DNA of 64,000 nt, from the NCBI RefSeq assembly GCF_000716785.1, contig NZ_JNYY01000026.1:1-64000 (forward strand), written 5' to 3'. Shown piece by piece: positions 39,661 through 48,982 of the stretch. This DNA is from Amycolatopsis vancoresmycina (lineage in GTDB: Bacteria > Actinomycetota > Actinomycetes > Mycobacteriales > Pseudonocardiaceae). A model generated the notes under the pieces. The model was given only the letters and a program-made list of their open reading frames with translations, was not told where the DNA came from and did no database searches. How positions within the stretch are numbered: position 1 is the stretch's first letter; every line of letters begins with the position of its first letter. The position numbers and the translations under genes were made by a program.

Positions 39661-40994
39661 CCGACCGGCCCTTCGACGGCCTTCACCGGCATCTGCTGCT
39701 GCCCGCCACCGGCCGTGGTCACGCTCAACGTCAGCTGGTCACCCGGGTGGTGGGTGTCCATCACGTTCGTCAGCGTCGTCGCCGAGTCCACCGGCCGGCC
39801 GTCGATCGCCGTGATGACGTCCCCGGCCGCCAGGCCCGCCTTCTGCGCCGGGCCGCGCTGGACCACCTCGCGGACCCGCGCGCCGCCCTGGCCGTCCGAG
39901 ACCGAGACGCCGATGAACGCCGTCTTGCCGATGTGGATCTTGTCCGACGCCGTCCCCGCGACGATCTTGTGCGCGATGTCGACGGCCTGGTTGATCGGGA
40001 TGGCGAAGCCCTGCCCGGTGCCGCCGCTGCGGCGGCCGTTCAGCTGGTAGCCGGTGGACGCCGCGGTGTCGACGCCGATGACCTGGGCGTCCGCGTTGAC
40101 CAGCGGGCCGCCGGAGTCGCCCGACTCGATGTTCGCCCGGACCTGGATCAGGCCGGTGAGCTGCTCGGACGACCCGCTGGACTCGTCGGAGGCGGTGATC
40201 GACTGGTCCAGCGCCGTCACCGTGCCCGGCGCGGCCACCGGGTCGCCGCCGCGGCCACCGGCGTTGCCGAGCCCGAGGATCTGGTCGCCGACCGCGACCT
40301 TCGACGAGTCGCCGATGGTCGCGGTGGGCAGCCCGGACGCGCCCCGCAGCTGGATGACGGCGACGTCTTCGGTGCGGTCGTAGCCGAGCACGTCCGCCTG
40401 GTAGGTGTCCCCGGTGCCGATGCTGGTCACCTTGATGCTGGTCGCGCCGGCGACGACGTGGTTGTTGGTGAGCACCTCGCCGTCGGCGGTGAGCACGATG
40501 CCGGTGCCGGCCGCGGCCGCGCCCTGCAGCCCCAGCTCGGTGTTGATGTTCACGATGGCCGGGTTGACCTTCGCCGACACGGCGTCGACGTCGAGCACCG
40601 TCTTGGCCGCACTGGGCTGGCCGGAGAAGCCGAAGTTCTGGTTGCCGCCCGCGGTGGGCGCGTTCGCCCCCGAGATCAGGTGCCCGATCCCGAGCCCGGC
40701 GACCACGGCCAGCGCGATCGCCACGACCGCCACGGTCAGCGCGCGGAACGGGTGCCGCCGGCGCGGCGGGGGCTGGTAGGCGGGCGGCGGGTAGGCGTAG
40801 CCCGGCTGGGTGTAGGGCTGCTGCGGGTACGGGCGTCCCCACTGGTCACGGGGCTGGTCGTACGGCGGCTGGGCGTAGTACCCCGGCTCCTGCGGGTAGC
40901 CGTTCCGGCCGTAGTAATCGGACGAGTACCCGCCCTGGCCGTAGCCGTACGGGTACTCGCCGCCGCCTTGCGGTCCTCGGTCGTACTCGCTCAT
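39657..40994 (-). CDS. Membrane-anchored HtrA/PepD-like serine protease
   Basis: A 445-residue S1C protease. A Pro/Tyr/Gly-rich cytoplasmic N-terminus of about 75 residues is followed by one membrane helix (FRALTVAVVAIALAVVAGLGIG), a trypsin-like domain and one PDZ domain (~345-440). The protease domain has catalytic His in TNNHVV near 175, Asp in EDVAVI near 208 and Ser in GDSGGPL near 292. It probably degrades or refolds damaged extracytoplasmic proteins. Mycobacterial PepD has the same layout. No sensor kinase pair is adjacent. The 4-bp overlap with the MarR gene is at the stops. Confidence 0.93.
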   Translation of the reverse strand: MSEYDRGPQGGGEYPYGYGQGGYSSDYYGRNGYPQEPGYYAQPPYDQPRDQWGRPYPQQPYTQPGYAYPPPAYQPPPRRRHPFRALTVAVVAIALAVVAGLGIGHLISGANAPTAGGNQNFGFSGQPSAAKTVLDVDAVSAKVNPAIVNINTELGLQGAAAAGTGIVLTADGEVLTNNHVVAGATSIKVTSIGTGDTYQADVLGYDRTEDVAVIQLRGASGLPTATIGDSSKVAVGDQILGLGNAGGRGGDPVAAPGTVTALDQSITASDESSGSSEQLTGLIQVRANIESGDSGGPLVNADAQVIGVDTAASTGYQLNGRRSGGTGQGFAIPINQAVDIAHKIVAGTASDKIHIGKTAFIGVSVSDGQGGARVREVVQRGPAQKAGLAAGDVITAIDGRPVDSATTLTNVMDTHHPGDQLTLSVTTAGGGQQQMPVKAVEGPVG

Positions 40995-41140
40995 GCACAG
41001 CTCCAGCTCTCGACAAGCCTCCGGCCCCTCCAGGAAACGCCTCGATCCTGAGAATTTCCTGGTGGGGTTCCGTGGAGTTGCTGTGGATGTACCCGTTCGA
41101 GCCCCGCGCGCGACCGGACGTGACCGGCGTTACGCCCGGT

Positions 41141-43576
41141 TCACCGCCGGATCCGCTCCATGCCGGGGTCGACCAGCGGCTCGGCGGCCACCGTGGCCGC
41201 GACCCGGCGCCCGAAGTACTCGATCTCCACGCTGCTGCCGATCTCCGCCGACGCCGGGAGCCACGCGTAGGCGATCGGCCGCCCGACGGTGTACCCGTAC
41301 GCAGCGCTCGTGACGTACCCCGAGGGCACGCCGTCGACGAACACCGGTTCCTTGCCCAGCACGACCGTGCGGCCGTCGTCGATCGTCAGGCACCGCAGCC
41401 GCCGCGACGCCGTTTCCTCGCTGCGCCCTTCGATGGCCTCCCGGCCCAGGAACGCACCCTTCGCGGGCCGGACCGCGAACGCCAGCCCGGCCTGGTACGG
41501 GTCGTGCTCGGTGGTCATGTCGGTGCCCCACAGCCGGTAGCCCTTCTCCAGCCGCAGGCTGTTGAACGCCGCCCGCCCGGCCGCGATGACACCGAGGGGC
41601 TGCCCGGCCGCCCACAGCGCGTCCCACAGCCGGAGGCCGTTGTCCGCGCTCGTGTAGATCTCCCAGCCGAGTTCGCCCACATAGGACAGTCGCATCGCGA
41701 CCACCGGGACCCCGGCGATCCGCGCCTTGCGCGCCCGGAAGTACTTCAGCCCGGTGTGCGAAAAGTCCTCCTGGGACAGCGGCTGCACGAGGTCGCGCGC
41801 GAGCGGGCCCCACACGCCGATGCAGCACGTGCCACCGGTGATGTCCCGGACCCGCACCCCGGCCGGCGCGTGCTTGACGAAGTGGTCGACGTCGATGTTC
41901 CCGTTGATCCCGACCTGGAACACCTCCGGCTCGAGCCGCGCGACCGTGACGTCGCTCCGCACGCCGCCCACGGCGTCCAGCATCAGCGTGTACGTCACCG
42001 AACCCACCGACTTGTCCAGCTGGTTGGTGGTCAGCGACTGCAGCAACTCCAGCGCACCCGGCCCGCCGATCTCCACGCGCTTCAACGGTGTCATGTCGTA
42101 CAACGCGACGCCGTTGCGCGTCTGCCACGCTTCGGCCGCGGCGATCGGCGAGTGGAACTGCGCCGACCACGAGTCCCGCGCGGGCGGCAGGGCGTCGTGC
42201 GGCAGCTTCTTCAGCAGCGGCGCGTTGGCCTCGAACCAGTGCGGCCGCTCCCAGCCGCCCGCCTCCAGGAACACCGCGCCCAGCTCACGCTGCCGTGCGT
42301 GGAACGGCGTCACCCGCAGGTCGCGCGGCGAAAGCTTGGGCTGCAGCGGGTGCAGGATGTCGTAGACCTCGACGAAGTTCTGCTGTGCGGTCTCGCTCAC
42401 GTACGACGGCGCGAGCTGGACCTCCTCGAACCGGTGGACGTCGATGTCGTGGGTGTCCACTTCGGAATGCCCGGCGACGAGGAGTTCGGCGACGGCCTTG
42501 GCGATGCCCGCGGAGTGCGTCACCCAGATCGCCTCGGCCAGCCAGAACCCGCGGACGTCGGCCGACTCGCCGACCAGCGACTGGCCGTCCGGGGTGAAGG
42601 AGAAGATGCCGTTGAAGCCCTCTTCGACCTTGGTCCCGCCCAGCGCGGGCAGCAACAGCTTGCTCTCCTCCCACGACGGCGCGAAGTCGTCCTCGGTGAA
42701 GGGCAGCATGGACGGCATGGCCGTCTCGGTCACCGTAGGATCCAAAGTGGACTCTTCGACCGGCATCGGGCGGTGGGCGTAGGAGCCGATGCCGAGCCGG
42801 TCGACGTGCTCGCGGAAGTACAGGTCCTGGTCCTGGTGGCGCAGGATCGGCAGGCTCGCCTCGACCGCTTCGGTGTTGCGCCCGACCAGTTCGTCGACCC
42901 GCCCGGTCTTGACGTACTGGTGGGCCAGCGGCAGCAGCGGCACGTCCATGCCCACCATGGCACCGATCTCCCGGCCCCAGAACCCCGCGCACGAGACGAC
43001 GACGTCGGCCGGGAAGTCGCCCTGGCCGGTCCGGACGCCGGTGACGCGCCCGCCCTCCTGAAGGACGTCGGTGACCTTTGTGGACCCGAGGAACCGGGCG
43101 CCGCGCGAAGTCGCGCGCGAGGCGAGGACCTCGACGGCTTTCGCGGCTCGCGCGAGGCCGTCGGACGGGACGTGCAGCGCGCCGAAGATCCGGGAGCCGT
43201 CGAGGAGCGGCCAGCGGCGGACGCACTCATCGGCGTCGATGAGCGAACCCGGCACGCCCCACGACGTCGCCCAGCCGTGCTTGCGCTTGAGGTCCTCCCA
43301 GCGGGCCGGGGTGGTGGCCACCTCCATGCCGCCGACCTGGAGGAAGCAGTCCAGCTCCAGCAGCTTCGAAACGGTGTACTTCGCGAAGTCCGTCATCGCC
43401 TTGGACGCGTTGGTCTGGAACACCAGCCCGGGCGCGTGCGAGGTGGACCCGCCGGTGCGCGGCAGCGGGCCCCGGTCGAGCACGGTGACGTCGGTCCAGC
43501 CGCGGGCGGTCAGCTCGTCGGCGAGGTTCGCGCCGACGATGCCGGCGCCGATGATCACGACCTTCGGTGCACTCAT
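41141..43576 (-). CDS. dmgO: Dimethylglycine oxidase (FAD/THF-dependent)
   Basis: An 811-residue enzyme that demethylates dimethylglycine to sarcosine, yielding H2O2 and passing the methyl group to tetrahydrofolate. A DAO-type FAD domain (GAGIVGANLA near residue 10, with the covalent-flavin His in GSTSHAPGLVFQ near 47) is followed by GcvT-like folate domains (~430-800, AWQTRNGVALYDMTPLKRVE). Length is close to the 830-residue Arthrobacter enzyme. AAGGAG precedes the ATG at 43576. It is the last gene of the soxBDAG-purU-dmgO series, 13 bp after purU. A sarcosine dehydrogenase role is a less likely alternative. Confidence 0.88.
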   Translation of the reverse strand: MSAPKVVIIGAGIVGANLADELTARGWTDVTVLDRGPLPRTGGSTSHAPGLVFQTNASKAMTDFAKYTVSKLLELDCFLQVGGMEVATTPARWEDLKRKHGWATSWGVPGSLIDADECVRRWPLLDGSRIFGALHVPSDGLARAAKAVEVLASRATSRGARFLGSTKVTDVLQEGGRVTGVRTGQGDFPADVVVSCAGFWGREIGAMVGMDVPLLPLAHQYVKTGRVDELVGRNTEAVEASLPILRHQDQDLYFREHVDRLGIGSYAHRPMPVEESTLDPTVTETAMPSMLPFTEDDFAPSWEESKLLLPALGGTKVEEGFNGIFSFTPDGQSLVGESADVRGFWLAEAIWVTHSAGIAKAVAELLVAGHSEVDTHDIDVHRFEEVQLAPSYVSETAQQNFVEVYDILHPLQPKLSPRDLRVTPFHARQRELGAVFLEAGGWERPHWFEANAPLLKKLPHDALPPARDSWSAQFHSPIAAAEAWQTRNGVALYDMTPLKRVEIGGPGALELLQSLTTNQLDKSVGSVTYTLMLDAVGGVRSDVTVARLEPEVFQVGINGNIDVDHFVKHAPAGVRVRDITGGTCCIGVWGPLARDLVQPLSQEDFSHTGLKYFRARKARIAGVPVVAMRLSYVGELGWEIYTSADNGLRLWDALWAAGQPLGVIAAGRAAFNSLRLEKGYRLWGTDMTTEHDPYQAGLAFAVRPAKGAFLGREAIEGRSEETASRRLRCLTIDDGRTVVLGKEPVFVDGVPSGYVTSAAYGYTVGRPIAYAWLPASAEIGSSVEIEYFGRRVAATVAAEPLVDPGMERIRR

Positions 43577-43589
43577 GGCGGAACTCCTT

Positions 43590-44432
43590 CTACCGGAACA
43601 CAACAGTGCTGTTGCCGTTGAGCAGGACGCGGCGCTCGCAGTGCCACCGCACCGCGCGGGAGAGGGCGAGGGCTTCGGCGTCGCGGCCGACGGTCACGAG
43701 CTCGCGTGGCGAGTACGTGTGGTCGACGCGCTGGACCTCCTGCTCGATGATCGGGCCCTCGTCGAGGTCGGGCGTGACGTAGTGCGCGGTCGCGCCGACG
43801 TACTTGACGCCGCGGTCGTAGGCCTGGTGGTAGGGCTTGGCGCCCTTGAACCCGGGCAGGAACGAGTGGTGGATGTTGATCGCACGGCCTTCGAGCTTCT
43901 GGCACAGCTCGTTCGACAGCACCTGCATGTACCGGGCCAGCACGACCAGGTCGGCTTCGTACTCCCCGACCAGGTCGAGGAGCCGTTGCTCGGCCTCCGG
44001 CTTGGTGTCCGGGGTGACCGGGACGTGCACGAACGGCACTCCGGCCGCCTCGGCCATCGGCCGCAGGTCCTCGTGGTTGGACACGACGACGGCGATCTCC
44101 GCGCCGAGGCCGCCGGCCCGCCAGCGGAAGAGCAGGTCGTTGAGGCAGTGCCCGAACTTCGAGACCAGCACCAGGATCCGCGGCGGGGTTCCGTCGGAGA
44201 ACCCGAACTCCATGCCGAAGTCCACGGCCACCGGCGCGAACGCGTGGGTGAGGTCGTCCACAGTGGTCTCTTCGGTGCAGGTGAACGACGTGCGCAGGAA
44301 CAGCGACCCGCGGACGTCGTCGTCGAACTGCTGGTGCTCGACGATGTCGCAGCCCTGCCCGACGAGGAACGTCGTGACGGCGTGCACGATGCCCGCGCGT
44401 TCCGGGCACTTGAGCGTCAGGGTGAAGGTCAC
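43590..44432 (-). CDS. purU: Formyltetrahydrofolate deformylase
   Basis: A 280-residue hydrolase releasing formate and tetrahydrofolate from 10-formyl-THF. An N-terminal ACT domain (LKCPERAGIVHAVTTFLVGQ) is followed by a formyltransferase-like catalytic domain with RAINIHHSFLPGFKGAKPYH and the GATAHYVTPDLDEGPIIEQE motif that includes the catalytic His and Asp. In sarcosine operons purU regenerates THF as one-carbon units accumulate. The GTG start overlaps the soxG stop (GTGA), so translation is coupled. It is a clear member of the pathway despite its purine-linked name. Confidence 0.94.
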   Translation of the reverse strand: MTFTLTLKCPERAGIVHAVTTFLVGQGCDIVEHQQFDDDVRGSLFLRTSFTCTEETTVDDLTHAFAPVAVDFGMEFGFSDGTPPRILVLVSKFGHCLNDLLFRWRAGGLGAEIAVVVSNHEDLRPMAEAAGVPFVHVPVTPDTKPEAEQRLLDLVGEYEADLVVLARYMQVLSNELCQKLEGRAINIHHSFLPGFKGAKPYHQAYDRGVKYVGATAHYVTPDLDEGPIIEQEVQRVDHTYSPRELVTVGRDAEALALSRAVRWHCERRVLLNGNSTVVFR

Positions 44433-44896
44433 GGCACGTACTCCAGGCTCGCATCGGCCAGCCACGCCCCGAAGTAGTCCGAAAAGGACTGTCGCACGAG
44501 GATCGTGTAACCCTCGTCCCGGACCATCAGCACGATCCCGGTGCGGGCGAACAAGGTCTGCACGCACGTGCCCGGGGGCGACACCTCCAGGTCGATCGAG
44601 CACCCGTGCGCCAGCACGTCGGTCGCGTGCTCGCCGGTCAGCCGCACGACGTTGCGCTGCGCCGAGACGTCCACCACGGCGTCGCTCTCCCGGGCGAGGG
44701 CCGCTTCCAGCTCGGCTTGGCGGCCGGGTCCGGCGAGCACGAGGTACTCGTCGGGGCCCATCCAGAGGACGTCGACGCCGTTGCCGCTGGTGAAGGTGCA
44801 CGGGGCGGGCAGGGGGACGCCGAGGAGCGACTCGCCCTCGCGGAGGCGGACGGTGAGCTGGGTGCGGACCTTCTCTTCGGCGATGTCAACCGTCAC
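44429..44896 (-). CDS. soxG: Sarcosine oxidase gamma subunit
   Basis: A 155-residue subunit of heterotetrameric sarcosine oxidase: GVPLPAPCTFTSGNGVDVLWMGPDEYLVLAGPG, the gamma-family GcvT-like fold, and the motif DVSAQRNVVRLTGEHATDVLAHGC. It caps the alpha subunit and has no catalytic residues of its own. The ATG at 44896 overlaps the end of soxA by 11 bp, and the gene overlaps purU, consistent with one transcript. Confidence 0.92.
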   Translation of the reverse strand: MTVDIAEEKVRTQLTVRLREGESLLGVPLPAPCTFTSGNGVDVLWMGPDEYLVLAGPGRQAELEAALARESDAVVDVSAQRNVVRLTGEHATDVLAHGCSIDLEVSPPGTCVQTLFARTGIVLMVRDEGYTILVRQSFSDYFGAWLADASLEYVP

Positions 44897-47423
44897 GGCG
44901 GGCTCCTTCCTTGTCGAAGAGGACGGATTCGGTCACGGTCACCGGCACCACGTCGTCGCCGACCGGCACGTACAGCGTTTCGCCGATCCGCTCGCGGCCC
45001 GAGCGCACCAGGGCGAGGGCGAAGGTGCGGCCGAGGGCGGCGCTGTCGTAGCTGGAGGTGACGTGGCCGAGCATCCGCACCGGCGGCTCCGGCACGGTCT
45101 CGGATTCGATGATCTGCGCGCCCTCCGGCAGCAGCACCGACGGATCGACCGGCAGCAGGCCGACGAATTGCTTGCGGTCCGGCCGGTTGTTCTCGGCGCG
45201 GGCGAAGGACCGCTTGCCGATGAAGTCGGCCTTCTTCTTCGACACCGCCCACCCCATGCCGAGGTCCTGCGGGGTGACCGTGCCGTCGGTGTCCTGCCCG
45301 ATGATCGGGTAGCCCTTCTCGGCGCGCAGGACGTGCATGGTCTCGGTGCCGTACGGCGTGGCCCCTTGGTCCACTATGGACTGCCAGAGCGCGGGCCCGT
45401 GCCACGACGGGACGTTGATCTCGTACGCCAGCTCACCGGAGAAGCTGATCCGGCAGACGCGCGCGGCGAGCCCGGCGACCTCGGCGTCCTGCCAGGTCAT
45501 GAACCCGAAGGCGTCGTTCGAGACGTCGAGGTCCGGCGCCAACCGGCCGAGTACCTCCCGCGAACGCGGCCCGACCAGCGGGATCGTGGTCCAGTGCTCG
45601 GTGACCGAGGTCGCGTAGACCCGCCGGTGCGGCCACTCCGTCTGCAGCCACTCCTCCATCCACTCGAGGATCTTCGCCGCGTTGCCGGTCGTCGTGGTGA
45701 CCAGGAACCGCTCCTCGCCGACGCGGATCACCGTGCCGTCGTCGAGCACCATGCCGTCGACGCCGCACATCACGCCGTAGCGGATGCGCCCGACGCGGAG
45801 GTTGCTCATCATGTTCGTGTAGAGCATGTCGAGGAACCAGCCGGCGTCCGGTCCCTGGACGTCGATCTTGCCCAACGTGGACCCGTCCATCACGGCGACG
45901 TCGTTGCGGGCCGCGCGGCACTCGCGCCGGACGGCGTCGTGCATCGACTCGCCGGGCCGCGGGTAGTACCACGGCCGTTTCCACTGGCCGACGTTCTCGA
46001 ATTCGGCGCCGTGCTCGACGTGCCACGGGTGGATCGTGGTGACGCGCACAGGATCGTGCAGGTCACCGCGGTTCCGCCCGGCCAGCGCGGCGAAGGACAC
46101 CGGCGTGTAGGGCGGCCGGAACGTCGTCGGCCGCCGGTCGGCGAGGTCGACGCCGAGGGCCTCGGCGGTGATGCCGGCGGCGAGCATGCCGGACGTCTTG
46201 CCCTGGTCGTGCGCGGTGCCGATCGTCGTGTAGCGCTTGACGTGCTCCAGTGACACCAGCCCGGCACCGGTCGCACGCAGTACGTCGGACACCGTGGCGT
46301 CCCGCTGCTGGTCGACGAACCGGGTGTCCACTTCGGACTCCGGTGCGGGCACCTGCCAGAGCACCTTCGTCTCCGGCAAGCCCTCGCCGGCCGCCGCACC
46401 CACGACGCTCACGTTCGGGAGCGAGCCGGCCGGGACGTACGCGCCCAGCCGGGGCTCGTAGCGCAAGGTGCCGCGCGCCTGGCTGTAGAGGTGCACCGCC
46501 GGGTTCCAGCCGCCGGACACGAGCAGCAGGTCACAGGGCACCCGCTCCCCCTGCAGTTCCCCCAGTTTCGCCACGTGGGCGGCGGTGACGTGGGAGTCGC
46601 CGTCGGTGCCGACGACCCCGTCCCCCGCACGCGCATCGACGATCCGCACGATCTCGGCCCCGGCCGCCGCCAGGTCGGACGCGGCTTCGTAAGCGGAGTC
46701 GTTGGTGGTGAACACGACCACGCGCTGCCCGGCGAGCACGCCGTACCGGTTCAAGTACGTGCGGGCGGCCGAAGCCAGCATGATGCCGGGGCGGTCGTTG
46801 TCCGGGAACACGATCGGCCGTTCGTGCGCGCCGGTGGCCAGCACGATCTTCCGGGCCCGGATCCGCCACACCCGCTGCCGCGAGATCCGCTCGGGCGCGT
46901 TGGGTTCACCCCGGCGTTCCAGGGCCAGCACGAACCCGTCGTCGTAGATGCCGAACGCCGTGGTGCGCGAAAGGAACCGCACTCCTTCGGGCGCCTCGCC
47001 GCCGGGCTGGTCGTCGACGAGCAGCACCCGGCCTTCCGCCGCAGCCGCGGCGGCGCGTCCCGCGGGTCCGGCGCCGATGACCAGGACGTCGCAGTGGGCG
47101 TGCTTGGCGTCGTACCGCGCCGGGTCCGGTTCGGCGGCGAGCCGTCCCTGGCCGCGCAGGCCACGGGCCTCCAGGCCGTCGTACAGCTCGACGGTGGTGG
47201 CCGACAGCATCGGCTCGGGGAACGGCTTTTCGAGCTGCACCAGGGCGTTCGAGTCCTCGACACCCGCGCCGACGATACCGCGCGGCCGCCCGTACTTGAT
47301 GCTGGTCGCGACCTGGTGGATGCCGTTGGCCAGCAACGCGGACGCCAGGGTGTCACCGAGGTAACCGGTCAGCTCGCGGCCGTCGAAGGTGAACTTGAGG
47401 GGGACGCCGGACAGTCGGGTCAC
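44886..47423 (-). CDS. soxA: Sarcosine oxidase alpha subunit
   Basis: An 845-residue alpha subunit: an N-terminal ferredoxin-like region (residues ~1-90, FTFDGRELTGYLGDTLASAL), an NAD-binding Rossmann domain (VLVIGAGPAGRAAA near 112) and a C-terminal GcvT-like folate-binding half (~470-840). It oxidises sarcosine with SoxB and hands formaldehyde to THF. Family members are usually about 950-1000 residues. Here the segment between LLVDDQPGG and VRFLSRTT is compact and other loops are trimmed, yet the frame is intact. The GTG at 47423 overlaps the soxD stop (GTGA), so translation is coupled. Confidence 0.92.
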   Translation of the reverse strand: MTRLSGVPLKFTFDGRELTGYLGDTLASALLANGIHQVATSIKYGRPRGIVGAGVEDSNALVQLEKPFPEPMLSATTVELYDGLEARGLRGQGRLAAEPDPARYDAKHAHCDVLVIGAGPAGRAAAAAAEGRVLLVDDQPGGEAPEGVRFLSRTTAFGIYDDGFVLALERRGEPNAPERISRQRVWRIRARKIVLATGAHERPIVFPDNDRPGIMLASAARTYLNRYGVLAGQRVVVFTTNDSAYEAASDLAAAGAEIVRIVDARAGDGVVGTDGDSHVTAAHVAKLGELQGERVPCDLLLVSGGWNPAVHLYSQARGTLRYEPRLGAYVPAGSLPNVSVVGAAAGEGLPETKVLWQVPAPESEVDTRFVDQQRDATVSDVLRATGAGLVSLEHVKRYTTIGTAHDQGKTSGMLAAGITAEALGVDLADRRPTTFRPPYTPVSFAALAGRNRGDLHDPVRVTTIHPWHVEHGAEFENVGQWKRPWYYPRPGESMHDAVRRECRAARNDVAVMDGSTLGKIDVQGPDAGWFLDMLYTNMMSNLRVGRIRYGVMCGVDGMVLDDGTVIRVGEERFLVTTTTGNAAKILEWMEEWLQTEWPHRRVYATSVTEHWTTIPLVGPRSREVLGRLAPDLDVSNDAFGFMTWQDAEVAGLAARVCRISFSGELAYEINVPSWHGPALWQSIVDQGATPYGTETMHVLRAEKGYPIIGQDTDGTVTPQDLGMGWAVSKKKADFIGKRSFARAENNRPDRKQFVGLLPVDPSVLLPEGAQIIESETVPEPPVRMLGHVTSSYDSAALGRTFALALVRSGRERIGETLYVPVGDDVVPVTVTESVLFDKEGARRDG

Positions 47424-47698
47424 GAGATCACCGGCCTGGGCTCGTCGAGGCGGTAGACCGCCAGCAGGTCGTGGGTACGGGTGTCGCGGACGGCGTTGAA
47501 CCACCGGCGGCAGCCCGCGGAGTGGCTCCAGCGCTCGGAAAACGGCCCGCTCGGGTTGTCCCGGAAGAAGACGAACTTCGCCCATTCCTCATCGGACAGT
47601 TCCGCCGGATTCGCCGGGTAGGCGATGTGCGCCTGGCCGCCGTAGTGGAACTCGGCTTCCTCGCGTGGCCCGCACCAGGGGCAGGGAATCAGTTGCAT
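47420..47698 (-). CDS. soxD: Sarcosine oxidase delta subunit
   Basis: A 92-residue zinc-binding subunit: CPWCGPREEAEFHYGGQAHI at the start, and HSAGCRRWFNAVRDT for the C-terminal Cys/Arg-Trp motif. Cys6, Cys9 and the later His/Cys residues fit the zinc site of SoxD. The ATG at 47698 is 10 bp after the soxB stop. Its end overlaps soxA. Confidence 0.94.
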   Translation of the reverse strand: MQLIPCPWCGPREEAEFHYGGQAHIAYPANPAELSDEEWAKFVFFRDNPSGPFSERWSHSAGCRRWFNAVRDTRTHDLLAVYRLDEPRPVIS

Positions 47699-47708
47699 GG
47701 CAGAACTC

Positions 47709-48920
47709 CTAGTGCGCGACGGCGGCAGCGCCGTGCTCGTCGACGAGGGCACCGGTGGTGAACCGGTCCAAAGTGAACGGTTCGGCGTATTCGTGGGGCT
47801 TCCCGCGGGCGATGGTCGCCGCGAAGACGTCCCCGACACCGGGGGTCGCCTTGAACCCGCCGGTCCCCCAGCCGCAGTTGAGGAACAGGTTCTCCACCGG
47901 GGTCAGGCCGATGATCGGCGAGGCGTCCGGGCTGGTGTCGACGATCCCGGCCCAGGTCCGCAGCAGGTGCGCCCGCGCGAACACCGGGAACAGCTCCAGC
48001 GCGGCCGCCATCTGCTGCTCGATGATGTGGAACGAACCGCGCTGGCCGTAGCCGTTGTAGCTGTCGATGCCCGCGCCCATCACGAGTTCGCCCTTGTGCG
48101 CCTGGGAAACGTAGACGTGCACGGCGTTCGACATGACGACCGTCGGGTGGATCGGCTCCAGCAGCTCGGACACCAGCGCCTGCAGCGGGTGCGACGTCAG
48201 CGGCAGGTCGAGCCCGACCATGCGGGCCAGCACCGACGTGTGCCCAGCCGCGCACAGCGCCACCTTGTTCGCGGCGATCCGGCCCCTGCCGGTGTCCACC
48301 CCGGTGACCCGCCCACCGGCCGTCGTGATGCCGGTGACCTCGCAGTTCTGGATCAGGTCCACGCCCATCGCGTGCGCGGCGCGGGCGAAACCCCAAGCCA
48401 CGTAGTCGTGCTTGGCGATGCCCGCGCGCGGCTGGAAGGTCGCGCCGAGCACCGGGTAGCGGACGTCCGGCGAGGTGTTGACGATCGGGCAGATCTCCTT
48501 GACACGATCGGCGTCCACCCACTCGGCGTCGATGCCGTTGAGCTTGTTGGCCTCGACGCGGCGGACGCTGTCGCGGACGTCCTGCAGGCTGTGCGCCAGG
48601 TTGAGCACCCCGCGCTGGCTGAACAGGATCGGGTAGCCGAGGTCCTCTTCGAGCCCTTCCCACAGCTTGAGGGAGTGCTCGTAGATGCCGGAACTCTCGT
48701 CCCACAGGTAGTTGGAGCGGATGATCGTGGTGTTGCGGGCCATGTTGCCGCCGGCGAGCCAGCCCTTCTCCAGCACGGCGACGTTCGTGATGCCCTGCTT
48801 GGCCAGGTAGTACGCGGTGGCCAGGCCGTGCCCGCCGCCGCCCACGACGACCACGTCGTAACTCTTGCGAGGCTCGGGGTTGTCCCAGAGGAAGTCCGGG
48901 TGCTCCGGCAGATCGGTCAT
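47709..48920 (-). CDS. soxB: Sarcosine oxidase beta subunit
   Basis: A 403-residue flavoprotein. Its dinucleotide-binding motif is VVVVGGGGHGLATAYYLA (residues ~23-40). His171 in AKHDYVAWG is in the position of the covalent FMN His173 of the Corynebacterium enzyme. TWAGIVDTSPDASPIIG and GWGTGGFKATPGVG close the FAD site. It oxidises sarcosine, producing H2O2. GGAGGA lies before the ATG. It is the first gene of the soxBDAG-purU-dmgO transcript and divergent from a GntR gene whose operator lies between them. Confidence 0.95.
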   Translation of the reverse strand: MTDLPEHPDFLWDNPEPRKSYDVVVVGGGGHGLATAYYLAKQGITNVAVLEKGWLAGGNMARNTTIIRSNYLWDESSGIYEHSLKLWEGLEEDLGYPILFSQRGVLNLAHSLQDVRDSVRRVEANKLNGIDAEWVDADRVKEICPIVNTSPDVRYPVLGATFQPRAGIAKHDYVAWGFARAAHAMGVDLIQNCEVTGITTAGGRVTGVDTGRGRIAANKVALCAAGHTSVLARMVGLDLPLTSHPLQALVSELLEPIHPTVVMSNAVHVYVSQAHKGELVMGAGIDSYNGYGQRGSFHIIEQQMAAALELFPVFARAHLLRTWAGIVDTSPDASPIIGLTPVENLFLNCGWGTGGFKATPGVGDVFAATIARGKPHEYAEPFTLDRFTTGALVDEHGAAAVAH

Positions 48921-48949
48921 CGAGCGTCCTCCGAGGACTGGTCGACTTC

Positions 48950-48975
48950 TGATATATCAATCGTCGATGTAGGCT
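48950..48975. promoter_or_regulatory. GntR operator and leaderless gntR promoter
   Basis: Perfect palindrome TGATATATCA (48950-48959) in the 62-bp soxB/gntR divergent gap, AT-rich against its surroundings and close to the FCD-type GntR consensus. It overlaps TTCTGA (48947-48952); a 17-bp spacer leads to TAGGCT (48970-48975), which ends 7 bp before the gntR ATG. Confidence 0.75.
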
Positions 48976-48982
48976 AAGCGCC

